DNA of 64,000 nucleotides from Sipunculus nudus (GCA_026874595.1 CM049322.1:55986386-56050385), one strand, 5' to 3'; positions 45,990 to 58,769 are shown, counted from the stretch's first letter. Notes: generated by a model from the sequence alone, not told the origin. Numbers and translations: made by a program.

Positions 45990-48570
45990 AGATATGGATA
46001 TATGGATGAAGTAACAAATGAAAAGTAACATATTGATCACTATATACAAGCTGGCACATTTCATTGAATAAAGACCTTAATCACCAAGTCCACAGAGTTA
46101 TTCATTTCTTAAAAGAAAAGTTATATGGTATTCGTTAATAGACATTTTACATTACGAGTTTACAAATTATTTTCTTTTACTCTTAGTAGAATAGCTGCAT
46201 CTTCATAATAACTGGCCTTTCGTGTTCTCATATCTGAAATTATGTATGTAAATATATGCATTTCTAGATATCCTCTTTAATATAGTATGGTGAGATTTGT
46301 AATTGTTTCGGAAAGGATTTTAATTCTAAAGAAAATAACAAATCATTGCCTACTTAAGACCCCCTTGGGAACAATACTATACCTAGACTTTTTTAATCAT
46401 GTCAATTAATCCTCAATAATAAATTCAATGCCTGTGGCTAATATCAATTGACCTTAAGAGCAGATTGCAATATTATCATATTAATCAACGACTCAGCTTA
46501 GTGTATTTCAATTCTATAAAATAATTAAAGGTGTCACAGGATGTTCTACACAGTATTGATAAAGGAGTTTCGTGTCTTATAAAATTATCCCGCGCAGGCA
46601 AGATACGAAGCAAAATGATTCATGTAATATTTTTGGGACACTATTTATACATTCTAGCCTGAAAGCAAATTAAATCTTACGGCAAACAAATTTTGACAAG
46701 CGCTCTTTACATTTGTTCAGTAACGTCCACCTTGATTATTACTTGCCGACAATAACAAATAATACAATTAATTTCAGTTGATAAAATACCTCGTGCTTAT
46801 TACCCTTATTGATAGAGCTTTCGAATAAATAAAGATGATTTTCATTCTCAGATATATAACATCATTTATCTTGACACAAGAAAGCCAGAGCATTGCAACA
46901 ATGCACAATAAACCTATCATATGTCTTGTGACCTTTGAACTTATTAAATATACACAGAAACAATTGTACTCAGGGGAGTTTATGTTTACTGTTAAAATAT
47001 GTTTACCGAATGTCATCAGGACTGATCAAATTCCTAATTATAACAGCAATATAACAAAGAAATCTCTGGAATTATTTAATATGCCTGGATTTCGCCGTGA
47101 ATTTAACCAAATATAAAGGTTTAATTTTTTTAGATTTACAGTACACATCATATTCCTTGTAGACTATCTCTGTGACACTTCTAAGAAGCATGGTGTCCTT
47201 ACTAAAAATAAGTGGATTTAGCTTTTTATTGAAATGCCGATAGATAATTTATTGCTACGTAGTTCTAAAGAGTTTCGTGAACATCATCACCACCCTGTGT
47301 GATGGTGCTTCAGCGTACCCGTAAACGATGACTGGGTCCATCCAAGAGTAGTGTCGAGCTCAAGAAGATGTGGATCATAAAGCGGTGAAGCGGAACGGAA
47401 TGGAACAACCATGGAGGACAACAGGTTCTTTATGTTACAGATTGGGGAACTTTAATCCGTCGAACTCTTTATTATTTAAACTCCTTTTGGAATTTGCTTT
47501 TGTAAAAATCAAAAAGCCCCAAGCTTGGGCATATTGAATATGAAAAAGTGTCACGAGGCCTGGTTCAGGATGCAATAACCTGCAGGTTATATACTGATGG
47601 AATCGTAATGTGTACTTTGTTCGTGGAAGGCTCTCCTGTAGCCCCAATTTGGGGCTTCGGGTTTCTCAGACATAAGACACCTTTAAGCAAAGTATACCGC
47701 CAATTCAATATGAGTGTCTCACTTGGACAGTTTTCATGTAACCATAAAGGACCGTTCATATCTTGTACATATTGTAAATAATGTTTTTATTGTAAATATT
47801 ATCGAGTACTCTGTGAGTCTTTCTTGTTTTCATATTGCGTGCCGATCCGGACGACATTTCAGTCGCGAGTGACACCTGGTATGTTATCACGGCGATACTA
47901 CATTTTAACGGACGATGTTTATTACATAATATGTCTCGTTTGGGACAGGCGTCTAACATACGAAGGAAAGATCCAGCGGCAAGCCAGTATTGTTGTATAC
48001 AGCGAAAACACACCCAGTAATATGAATTCATATCATTACGTTATAAAATGTAGAAAACCAGATTATAAAACCAAACAATATGTTACAACGGCATGAAAAA
48101 CTAGCACCAGGCAAATAAATAATGTCAGAAAATCAATGAATAATTCATGTTAAGCCTTTGTTCTCTGACGTGAAGCAGCAACAAATGGATACAATGGAAA
48201 CACGTCCCGGATGTTCTACAAAATGTGTGCTATTAATCCCTAAAACAAGATGCATGATTTATCTCATGTAGCATTGATTAAATTAATTATAACAGTTGGT
48301 ATATGGACACAAAACATACAATCCAATTTAATGTGGACTCATTTTGGTATGTGCAACTTCTTTTGGTCATATTATATAAACTCAAATGCAGTTCAACATG
48401 CTAGTCATGATACCTCAGGTAGGTTATCAAAGTTAGCCAGGTAGACCTTTGTGATATGCATTTGTTATTATACTCTACATAATACATATAAGAACCCCAC
48501 CTTGTTTCCTTTAGAACAGTCTAAGGATGGAACAGTTTCTGTTAGATAAAATAAAGACTTTCACGGAACA
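45990..48570. other. AT-rich spacer with short unrecognised frames
   Basis: Includes a 93-codon frame (46835-47116, plus) and several 60-93-codon frames at 47.4-48.1 kb on both strands. None has a known domain or splice context that I can support. Confidence 0.4.
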
Positions 48571-48579
48571 TGTGAATAT

Positions 48580-48800
48580 ATTTTCACGTTGTTACAATTA
48601 TTTACAAGCTATCACAATTACTTACATATTTTTACAATTATTTACATATTTATACAATTATTTACATATTATTACAATTATTTACATATTATAACAATTA
48701 TTAACATATCAATAAATTATTAACATATTATAACAATTAATTACATATTATAACAATTATTTACATTTTAACACCATTATTTACATATTTTTACAATTAG
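48580..48800. repeat. minisatellite, about 22-bp unit
   Basis: About ten imperfect tandem copies of a unit close to TTACAATTATTTACATATTA. It marks the stretch just left of the copy-2 duplication boundary. Confidence 0.9.
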
Positions 48801-49345
48801 TTTTGTGCAAATTGGTACATATTGTGCCCATTCTTGAAAAATGCAAGGTCCCAATACAAGGATCGGTTGTTATTACTATGTTCCCCAAATGCGATCAAAA
48901 TATTCTCGTTGTATAACAATCATACCTTCATGTGAGGTCAGGTATAACACGTGTTTTACACCACATGACACTTCCAAATGTAGGACTAAACTAAAAGGAC
49001 ACTTAACAAGTGGTGCCATTAGGTATTTAGTTTAATAGATTGAATTTTAATTTTACAACAAAGAGGTACTGTGCATTGTTTTTTTTATAATTGAAAATAC
49101 CTTTTCAGGATTTTATTGCCAAATACAATATGTTCAACGCACCCTTTTCAACTTTCAATGAAATGATAATGATTTTTTTTCGAGCTGAATGTCCAGTTCG
49201 TATAGTCATGCTCTGTTATTTACAGGACCGGTCTCAATCCATGCTTTCGACTGATTTTAAAGATTGGTGACCATGAATCTGCTGGGTTTATATTTTGTGG
49301 AACAGTAACTGAATGTATTTGATTGTGCTGAATTGTACAAAATTG
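48800..49345. other. spacer, nothing recognised
   Basis: Positionally this is where a copy-2 glycine-rich exon would be expected. None is present. Confidence 0.5.
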
Positions 49346-49673
49346 TAAATACAAACATACACCTACATGTATATTAATACATGAAAACGGTCGTCATATT
49401 CATGATATATATTTTAGTATCACGAAAATAAACTCATGCCTGTACCTAACATTATTTTTACACCTAATATTAGGTCTTTGTCCATTGCCCCCTAGTCAAA
49501 GTTTCTTTTACAATGACGAAACTGCCATTCATGTCTTACCTACACGTAGTGACAATTAATTTTTTTTTCCACAACATATGAATTTATTTTGAAATGTTTT
49601 GCCCTGGCTCCGTTGTCTGATCTACTTACCCGACAAATCATTTATTAGGTTGTTTCACCTAAAGCATATGCAG

Positions 49674-50214
49674 TACAGCGCCTTTTATCCAATAATTTCA
49701 AGGACAGGGTTTTGTTCGGATAAACTTTTATACACTATTAACCATGATTGACAACCTTGCTAGAGCAGCAGTTTATAACAGGATGAAAGAAAAATTAATA
49801 AAGGCAGTCAAAATATTAAACGTTGGCATATGTATTTTGTTAAGTTGTCCTTCAATTTAATCAATTTAAATAGATTGCCATCATTGCTACTGACTGATGA
49901 TTTTTTTTTTTTATTTATTAATCGAGCAGCTACTGGTTGCTGTAGTCAAGACTATATCCCTGCGCGCTCCTTAAGCGTAATTTTGAATGAGCCAATAGAC
50001 GAGAAGCCACCAAGCAACCAGGGAGACACGATAGGCCGCCACCGTTTAACCCGCAACGGTGACCGACCTTGCTAATCATTGCTAATCGGCCATCGAAAAA
50101 TAGATATCAAGTCATATTGAATGTTCTTTCATTGTTTAGATTTTGGATAAACGGTCAAAATTTCAGGTCTCATTTCAATTTTCTGATGAACGATTATTCA
50201 GATAAACGGCGTTA
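49674..50214. mobile_element. possible pogo/Tigger-like insertion in copy 2
   Basis: The left edge ACAGCGCCTTTTATCCAATAAT (49675-49696) approximately matches the inverted right edge (ATTATTCAGATAAACGGCGTTATG, ending near 50214). The segment interrupts the alignment to copy 1. No transposase is seen. The ends are imperfect, and a TA target duplication is not clear. Confidence 0.4.
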
Positions 50215-50255
50215 TGATATTTGTATTCCCTTGGTAAGTGATACATTTTCAGAAT

Positions 50256-50261
50256 TTTATT
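50256..50261 (-). terminator. poly(A) signal, copy 2
   Basis: AATAAA on the minus strand about 65-85 bases after the possible stop codons of the copy-2 cysteine-rich exon. Confidence 0.45.
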
Positions 50262-50323
50262 CGGTACCAATTAACTTAGAATGCCACAGGGTGGTTAATA
50301 CAACACATGGTTATTCTTTTTCA

Positions 50324-50507
50324 TCAACTGCGTATGGATAGTATCATTAAATATATTTCACAAAAACATTGTATTTCACATAAGATGTACCCACTGCAGC
50401 ATACACATTTGTTATCCCTGCACATTCTCTGCTCATATCGACTACATCTGTCTGACCTCCCAACTGTACAGGAGGGCAATTACTCGTCCTGCAGGGGCAA
50501 CCATCGG
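50324..50507 (-). pseudogene. cysteine-rich exon 2, copy 2, frame-shifted
   Basis: It has the same CGATTCTAG acceptor as copy 1 and the same DGCPC start. About 40 bases in (near 50465) it has one base fewer than copy 1. The frame continuing from exon 1 therefore loses the downstream Cys and stops at 50347-50349. The other frame keeps the paralogous spacing C-x7-C-x4-C-x-C-C exactly, with different residues between, and is open to 50324-50326. Either this copy is a recent pseudogene or the base is missing from the assembly. Conservation of all downstream Cys suggests selection until recently. Confidence 0.55.
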
Positions 50508-51562
50508 CTAGAATCGGTTGAGTGAATTAAGCTGTTATTGTGTGATATACATCAGTACAAAGTACAATATTCGTTCGCAGCAACTAAAGTGTGAACGAGT
50601 TAATAGGACACTGGATACCGATAGAACGATGAGGCATCTAAACAACTCTTTATGATCTGCTATGCCTTTAAATTCAAACATTTTGTGTGCATAGAATTCG
50701 TTTATAATTCATAAGCTATATTCTTAATTATGATTTATGTCAGAGATCCCATTATTCATTTCAGACCTCATAAATAGGAGACCATGTGTATAGACAACAT
50801 TTAAAAACGAATAACTGCAAAAAACTTTAAAGATAGAGACTAGACAAGTGGTCGTGCAAACACGATTGTCATCCTAAACATTCATGACAATTAGTCTGCT
50901 CTACCTGTACCTATGATAATCGTGTAAGCGGGCTGGTCTTACAACTGGTATTTTTCCTCATCTGGCGTTACATTAAAACAGCATTGCATATTCACTCTGC
51001 CTGACAGAATCACGCTCAATTAAGTCACTTTATTTTCCTATTATTTAAAGGCATTTCTTACTCTGTGGAGTAAATAAGCGATAACGCCACTGGAAATCGA
51101 CATAGACAAGTTTGTTGAATCTTTCTACCAAATATTCAGGATTACATAATTTGACCAAACTCCAAAAGTGTTTTTCCTTTTTCTAGTTTATAACCAAACA
51201 GAAAGCACACTTTAAAGGACCACCTGTCTTAAGCAGGATATGATGTATCCTGGAAACGAGAAAATTGGGGAATATTTCAAGGGTGGCTTTTCTAATGTTA
51301 CATGGATTATGTGAACACTGCAGTGAGATCTAATGGTTTTTTTTTCAAGAGTAAAGATATTTTGAAATTTTAAAATGAACCTGAAAATTTGCGAGATTGG
51401 ATCGTTGGTTCATTAACTTTCAAAATATTTTCTGTTGATAATGTCTCGTCATAAAAACGCATTTAACGATATCAACAGTTAACGGTGGTCACCATTTGTA
51501 TGAAATTCAGGCCCATTCATAGAAAATCTAATAGTATTAATCTGACTTCACATTTAGCTTAC

Positions 51563-51623
51563 AGACTCCTACAGCGGCCAAGCATAGAACAGAGGAGGTA
51601 AGCACAAATATTGGTCTCCTCAT
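51563..51623 (-). CDS. signal-peptide exon 1, copy 2
   Basis: The ATG is at 51623, with 61 coding bases, a signal peptide beginning MRRPIFVLTSSVLCLAA, and the same phase-1 GTAAGC donor. The residue spanning the junction would be Ser instead of Ala. The intron to the exon at 50507 is about 1.05 kb. The exon is intact, and only the downstream exon is shifted. Confidence 0.55.
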
Positions 51624-51680
51624 TGCGATCAGAAAATCTTTTGTTGATTCTTGGATGTGGATGGCTTTTTCCATTCACTC

Positions 51681-51688
51681 TTTTTATG
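51681..51688 (-). promoter_or_regulatory. TATA box upstream of copy-2 exon 1
   Basis: CATAAAAA within TTCCCATAAAAAGAG on the minus strand, 58-65 bases before the ATG. It is a better TATA match than copy 1's. Confidence 0.5.
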
Positions 51689-52081
51689 GGAAGTTCTACA
51701 CACACCAGCTACACACTCTCTGTCACTCAAACAACTTAAGCACCACCCTTTTTGTTTCCATATAACGCCATATTTTATATCTGCCCATTATATCAAAAAG
51801 ATATTGAGAAAATCCTCAAAAGAGCGCCACAGGGAAAATGTGTATACCATGTCAAGTTCAATGGGAAATACCATAATCACAACATGCCACGCCGCACTTT
51901 AAGCGTTTGCACTGCCAAGCACTTTAAACAGGAATGACAGACAATTGACTCAAATACGATTGACAAAAAAAAAGTATATTTCAAACAAACGTTTAATGTG
52001 TGGATAGCCAGCTGATACTTTGTGTCTGCAATACAATATTTCATTAATCCAATCCCGAACTCATTATGATTACTAAAACAG

Positions 52082-52149
52082 GTGTTACATTGATTAATAA
52101 CCTACTGTTCAAGCTCAGGTATTCCTGATGCAGTGTATAACAGCTGTCC
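52082..52149 (-). promoter_or_regulatory. conserved upstream element, copy 2
   Basis: Counterpart of 44094-44161, about 459 bp upstream of the copy-2 ATG, including the identical GTGTATAACAGCTGTCC run at 52133-52149. Confidence 0.4.
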
Positions 52150-52669
52150 TTACAAAGTAGCATGAATGCATGGGCTCTACAACCTATTGATCCTATTAAC
52201 ATTTATATTAAACCGACGCTCTCTCAAAGTAATAATGTAATAATTTTAGAAAGATAGCTAATCGATATTATTCTCTAACATGAATTTGAATATTTAGTAA
52301 TTCAGCAGTCCTTTCAACACCCTTAATGTAGTTAGATAAATGTTAACAAAAATAAATTGTCAACAAAATCGACATTTATCCTCATGAACTGCTGGCAAGT
52401 CTGGCGGCTCATCTTTACTGTGACGATAGAGTAGAAGGAGCAAATCTTATATTATAGGAGGTTTGTAACCCAGCAACAAAAAGACCATAGCAAAAAGGGA
52501 AAATAAATGAACTATTAATGTGGAGAACATGCAGTATATTCTATTTAATGGTCAATGTCCATCCCTGTGTCGTAAGGGAGGAACGTCATTTGTGTGACAT
52601 ATAGAACAAGGCTGGTTCACTCACAAATAACATTGCCAGTATTTTCATATCACTGTACAGTTATATTTA

Positions 52670-53960
52670 CACATTATTTATAAGGACAAAGAGAGACAAT
52701 TAAACATGGGTTTGGATATCTCGAATTCGTTTATTCTCACACATGTTTACATAAGCTAATAGAATAAACATTCATTATAAGATTCGCATTTGTACGAATC
52801 TTTAAAAAAGCAAACTCTTGGATAAGGTTCAGTGTGGCATACACCAAGGCTTATTCAAATAAGTGAACAGTTTGGTTAGAATTTGAAGCAAATCTGCACT
52901 GAAAAGCAAGATTTCAGATATTACAATAGATAACTCGACCTTCTGTTTTAAAAATCTAATACAACTCGAAATACGTCCTAATGTCAATCGATCAGGTATA
53001 TGTTTATCAAATTCATGGAGATGGTAAAAAAATCAAACCAATAATGGACAAAATACCTGGCATGAAAAGACAATTGAATATTTAAATTACTGTCCAAACC
53101 TAATTACATTTATCTGTTTGAACTAGCTGGACACATTACTTCAGAAGTAATTTATTGTTGAGTAGTTCTATGTGAAATTCTATGTAGTTTGAGTTCAAAT
53201 GATAAAGCCACTCATTGAGTTGCACGGTTACCTAGTTACCCTAATACCTAGTTCTTTCCTTGTGACATTTCAAGATGAAAGAGTAAACACTAGTGCACGG
53301 TAAATTCATAAATGGAAAACAGGATAGGATAAGACCGACGTAACTTACGCTGCCGCTCACAAGAAAATAACCCTACTATGACTTTCTCTTTGCCAAATTA
53401 GTCGCCACACAGTTTCTGAAACACAGGCACAGACTCACGAACACATACTGTGAGATAAACAATGAAGAGTTGTTGAGGCTGGGGGGTTCATTTTGTCTTA
53501 GGATTACAGTGTACTAGAATAATTTAACCATAAAGTACATGTAAAGACTGATTGAAGCAGACATCATTTGTCTTAACCTTGATAAGGCTTTAAGACTTAT
53601 AATAGCATTATCTGTGAATTATCATCTCGCATGACCTTTTATCCGTCGCAGAATTTGCTAGTGAGAAGGGGGGGGGGGAGAAAGAACGAGAACAAGACAT
53701 TGGAAAAGACATTACATTTACTGATTTATCATTTAACAAGATACGAATAATGTGATCATATCTTTAATACGTTAATTTAAGTGCGTAAATGTGGGACTGG
53801 TGGGCATCATTGTATCGTAATGAAATGGGCCGATAAGTCTCTAGAATAACTTATTATGGTTTAGAGTATACGTATACATTCTAGCAGACCCAAGTCCAAG
53901 AAAAAAATTCACATGTACCATACATATGTGTACAAATTGTAGCTGAAGTTTACAATGTTT
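52670..53960. other. spacer, nothing recognised
   Basis: AT-rich, with a short poly-G at about 53669-53678. No gene is supported. Confidence 0.5.
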
Positions 53961-53965
53961 ATATA

Positions 53966-54124
53966 CAGTGAAACCCCACAATTAAGACCGCAACGGACAC
54001 TACCCTAGGGATGGTAATTATAATGATATTCTAAGATACCTGGATCATATATTCGGGACAAAAAAGTGGTCGTTATTGTGAGGTGCTCGCAATTGTGGGG
54101 TGGTCGCAAGCCGGGGTTCCACTC
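53966..54124. mobile_element. 159-bp pogo/mariner-like MITE
   Basis: The left end CAGTGAAACCCCACAATTAA matches the inverted right end GAGTGGAACCCCGGCTTGCG at AGTG(A/G)AACCCC. TA lies directly outside both ends (53964-53965 and 54125-54126), the target preference of Tc1/mariner/pogo elements. The interior has repeated 'gtggtcg' and 'gcaattgtggggtggtcg'. Non-coding. Confidence 0.65.
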
Positions 54125-54129
54125 TACTG

Positions 54130-55570
54130 TTTCACTTACTCCTTCCCCCGGCAGTTAACAACAGAAGCAGCATACCCACTGGTAAGGCGTGTTCCTTCAT
54201 GATTATCATTATGTCCTATGATGGTACGTGTTCACAGTTTACCGACCAAATGTATTTCTCGCTCAAATGCCGTCTCTATATACACAGTTTGTTTGTTTGT
54301 CAATGGCCTATGCACCGCCTACATCGGAGTCGGTACAAATATTTCTATAGTTCGTAATCTACCTATATAGGCATGGGTCATGTTGGGTTTAAAAATGATA
54401 AATGAAAGGCGTTGGTAATAATAGAGTAGAAACGGATGCGCGGCAGCTTTATTAGTCATCCCTGACGCTATATATTACTCGGGAGTTGCATGTAAATATT
54501 CATGGCTATTGCAGGGCACGGAAGAAAACGAAAATCTTGATTCATTTTTACAGACATTTGCGTTACTTTCTAAGTCATATCACATAAAGCCGGTGTTTCT
54601 GAAATTATTTGCACCAAATAAAATATCCTAATTGGTGTACCTAAAATATACTTAACAAACACAGTATATAGTTTCTTCCACCCTGATTTCTTTTCTGCGA
54701 GCGTCTTTGCAAACGATATCCATATCTGGAGTCCTATAACTGTTTACTCAAACTGTTTATAGTAATAGCAAAATACAGCCGTGTAGCTTGGTCTCAGTGC
54801 GTTCTCATTAGTCTTATTTTTCAGCAGACATTAATCATGTAATAATATAGTATCCATTGATGATACTCTTTGTAACTAGAAAGTAGATTATGTACAGTAG
54901 ATTCGACTAAATGTCTAATGTATTAGACGAACCAATGAAAATTACCGAGAATTGAAACTTAGCAAATTCAAGGTTATTCACAACCACCAGATATGTCAAT
55001 GAGACACCATGCATGTACGTACAATGAGTCACCATGCATTAGCAAACATGACGCGATCTACTGGCGCCGTTAAAATGAAGAGAAGGTGTCAACCAAATCA
55101 TCGATAATGTAGTTTACAAGAATGAGAAAACAGAGGATCACGTAAAACATAATTTATTCATAAATCCCATTATTATTTATTCAAAATATTCGGGGTTATT
55201 GTGGTTAAAGTAATTTTCTGCTTAGTCCTTTTAGTCCCCTTCTCACTTTCCTCCTGCCTAATTCTGTCGCATTTTTTCAAACATTAAGTACATACAACAA
55301 AGTACAACAAGTACAACAAGTCATACATGCATAATTATACAAATAACAGAGGTACACTACAGAAATTAAATGTTATTGAAATTTTAAATGAGTTGGATAT
55401 GTTGTTATTTTTATATTGTTTTATTCGTTTTCTATATTTTTTTAAGTTTTTTCACTTTTGGATATGTGTCAGAGAATTATCTTCCGTCCGCGCAAAAATA
55501 CTTGCATTTTTTACGTTTGTCTGACGAACCTTTTATACATAGAGAACGTTGAAAAATCCCCTCTACATTT
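54130..55570. other. spacer, nothing recognised
   Basis: Short frames only (at most 85 codons, partly over the MITE end). Confidence 0.45.
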
Positions 55571-55574
55571 GCAC

Positions 55575-55640
<66 letters not shown>
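55575..55640. repeat. (TA)n microsatellite
   Basis: Near-perfect TA run. Confidence 0.95.
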
Positions 55641-55644
<4 letters not shown>

Positions 55645-55647
<3 letters not shown>

Positions 55648-56560
55648 TTCTAAAATAGTAATAGAGTATCAAGTAAGCTGTCACCTGAGGTGCAGAGTGT
55701 TAATATTGTTTCAGTTACATTACCTCAATATAAATTGTTCCGAGTCATTGACCGTTTCAAATGGTTTTAACAAATAATGGATTACCTCACAATGATGAAG
55801 TATATGTAGGTAAGTTTCTTTTTTCTTTTTTATAAAAAAGACATAGTTCATTTTCGCATTTCTTTAGTTTATAGAGAAGTGGATTATGTGGTAAATCCAA
55901 TGTGAATTATGTGAATTATACCATAAAGTTTCTAAATGAATTTCATGTTTAAATCATAAAATTATATTTGCACCAATGATACAACACATATGTCCAGAAT
56001 GGATAGCATGAGTCACTAAAATTGTGTATGTCGTGTCTTTCAAATTACATGTAAACATATATGATCCAAGGTTTGTAATTTAAATAATAATAATCTGTCT
56101 CCATCCATCTTCAAAAGGGTCATGAGGAACCGTTTAACCAATAAAATTTTTAAAGATCGTATCTTAAATGAAAGATGAATCATATTCAGCCCTCCTTTAT
56201 TTCTTGGTGCAATGATTGTAAATTATTAAACTGTATCTCGTTGGTTGTTCCAAATAAATTTAAATATTAATGTTTTAATTTCTTTTATATAATTATTTGA
56301 TGGGCTTGGTAGTATTAAGAATAGATAAGTAAATTGTGAAATTATGCAGGTATTCACAATAGTTATTCTACCTGATAGAGACATTATTCTGCTACTCCGA
56401 GTAATAATAATAACTTTAATCTAAGTGGGGATTTCTTTATTGTTGATCTATCATATTTTTTCATTCCGGGTGAAGGGAGATTTTTCACAGGTTCGATACA
56501 CTAATGCACCAATGTAAGCCCTGAGAGTTTTTAATGTATCATGATTATATGTATTATCAG
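55645..56560. other. AT-rich DNA, perhaps LINE tail
   Basis: Lies 3' of the minus-strand LINE remnant and may contain its unrecognised end. Confidence 0.3.
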
Positions 56561-57258
56561 TTTTTTTTAAATTATTATCGTTTTTCTATATTTACTTTGA
56601 GTCCCGATGTTTTTCAAAATCTGAGAATACTATAAGGTTTCTTACACTGACAAAGGCCCCCTGTTGATGTTAAAACACTAGCATCTGCGTATATTATGAT
56701 TTTATATTCCTTCTGATCTATTATTACTCCATTTTGTTAATGTTATTCCTTATTTCAGTTGCTAAAGTTTCTGCTAAGGAGAAAGGGGCAGCCCTGTCTT
56801 ACACCTCTAGTAACTGGAAAGAATTCTGTTGCCCAGCCTCTGTTTAGTACACACCTGTAAATATCGCTATATAATAGATTGATCCACTTCCTGTATCTAG
56901 CGCAAAGTTAAATATTTGGTGAGTCTTTTGGATATAAGGCTATACTAATTGATAGAAATCCTTTTTCAAAGTTTACTGAAAACAAGTTTCCGCCTTTATT
57001 AAATACCTAAAAATAAGATATTGTGTAAGTAATTTTTACATTTTTTCTAATATACCTTTTTTTATTTAATCCAGTTTGATCAGAGTGTATTAAAGAGGAT
57101 AAAACTGATTTAAGTTTATTAGCTAATAGTTTTGCTATTATATTATATTTTGTATAAAGAAGTGAAAGAGGGCGCCAGATTATTAAATATAATTGGTCTT
57201 TTCCATTCTTGGGAATGAGGCTGGTCGTTCCCCTAAAATATTCGATCACTGGTATCAT
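56560..57258 (-). pseudogene. L1/Tx1-like LINE reverse transcriptase remnant
   Basis: Reading the minus strand downward gives GTTSLIPKNGKDQL and IWRPLSLLYTKYNIIAKLLA (57150-57235), then SDQTGLNKKRYI (about 57035-57085). RGVRQGCPFL follows (56776-56805). A catalytic-box variant IIYADASVL at about 56675-56701 has Ala in place of the second Asp. A decayed Gly-Leu-Lys-x-Asn-like block follows near 56590-56615. Stops are present, and the element probably extends somewhat below 56560 without clear motifs. It is a separate element from the LINE at 17-23.5 kb. Confidence 0.7.
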
Positions 57259-57259
57259 T

Positions 57260-58195
57260 TTTGTTTTAAGGTAAACACTATTTTGTCATATTTAACGGTG
57301 AATTGACAATAATGATACGAATTGGAAATATTTGTTCAAATAAAACTTTGAGAGACTGGCTTTGTATATATCGTTAATATCGATAAACGTATATCCGTCA
57401 AGCGCTAGAGAGCTGTAATTGCCTTTGATGTTAAGTGATCATCCAATTGGATATGCGAGGTGAAGAAGAAGCGAACCACCATAACGCCAGGATTACAACA
57501 AAACAAAGGGTATTAATCTATTAAATATAAAGGTAGTTAAACTAAGCCAGTAGACAACATTGATCATCACACAGATCGTAGAGATGACTAAGGGTCAAAC
57601 ATGCTATCATCAGTGACGTATGAGCCATTCCATTAAACTTTTGTATTACTTCTTATCTTAAGAGTGGCAAAAAATATAATTTTATAAAATTAAATTTTTC
57701 TATTTGTATCACCATTTGAACATATATCTGGTCCGCTAATTATGATTAATAATAAAAGTTAATGGTATATTGCATCCTTTAAAAATATGTGAATATATGA
57801 ATGTTTCCTTCAACCTTCTATAAAAAGGAATATAAAATATAATGTATAAAAGTGACCATGTGCCCTGCATAATGAACTGCCAGCATAATAATTAAGAAAG
57901 GCGTCTTCATACCAAAGGGTAAAATGGAGCAAGTCACAACATCTTTACCTGCTTTAATAATCTACTTTATGTCTCTATGGTTCCTTAAATTTAACAATTT
58001 GGTTCTCTACATGCATAATTAGCGGATAGCAAAGAATAACTCTTTTTAATCTGTTCCGGTGTTCGGTTCTGGTCTGAAAGAAAGTTAAATTATTATATAT
58101 ATTTTCCTTATTAACAATTAATAGTAAATAACCATCAACGGTCAAGCGTCGACAATGTGATGACACTAAAATAGAAATAAAATATGGGTAGAGTT
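57260..58195. other. spacer, nothing recognised
   Basis: No LTR corresponding to the one at 62646 was found here, so the gypsy element beginning near 58195 appears 5'-truncated. Confidence 0.4.
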
Positions 58196-58439
58196 ATGAC
58201 ACACTTTGAGTTCATTTAAGAGACTCTGTGATCTGTTAATCATAGAACAGTTTATTAACTCTTGTCCTAGTGATTTAACTGTCCACTTGCGTCTGGAGGC
58301 TCCAGTTACTTTGTCAGAACTGGCCGAGTTCACGGAGAACTTCTTAGTGATAGGCAGAGACAGTTAGCAGGTAGACAGCAGTCTGTTAAGTCACATGAAA
58401 ACCGAAACCTTCCAAGTGACCAGACACAGTCAAATGGTC

Positions 58440-58570
58440 ATCAATAATGTGTTGTATGTAAAAGGGCAGGTCACAAAGCATCTAACTGTAAATTGAAGGA
58501 CCAAAGATGCGTTGCTATTAATGTGGAAAGGGTTGGTCATTTCGCACTAGGTTGTAGGAATCATCCTTCA
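58440..58570 (+). pseudogene. gag nucleocapsid zinc knuckles
   Basis: The first knuckle is canonical, C-x2-C-x4-H-x4-C (58448-58489, reading CVVCKRAGHKASNC). A second follows at about 58508-58560 and retains GHFALGC but has lost its CxxC lead through a small frame change. These knuckles bind element RNA in the capsid. Confidence 0.75.
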
Positions 58571-58769
58571 CGGGAAAGTAGGAATAAGAGGAGTCAGGTA
58601 AGCCACTGAGGTTGTCAGGATGTGATTGACACGAAGCCTATGTTGTATACAAAGGGAGGCAGTTTCAGCTGAGGTTCGGTCAGGTCCCGTGGACCAATGT
58701 ATACATAGTGCCAGTGCTCAAGATGTTGCAAGATTCGAAGGTCGACTACCGATAGTCCAGGACTGAGCG

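Larger units (their letters stand above)
49345..52670. repeat. segmental duplication containing the secreted-peptide gene, copy 2
   Basis: The shorter partner of 38190-44620 in the same orientation. It lacks the two LINEs of copy 1 but has its own insertion at about 49674-50214. Confidence 0.8.

Noticed and set aside
47290-47345. Copy-2 counterpart of the glycine-rich exon, from a short match around 'gatggtgcttcagcgta'
   Set aside because: About 20 bases resemble the stop-codon area of the copy-1 exon, but there is no acceptor, no glycine-rich frame, and the position lies far outside the duplicated block.
48580-48800. CRISPR-like array of regularly spaced repeats
   Set aside because: The host is eukaryotic and the array is a continuous 22-bp tandem repeat with no spacers.
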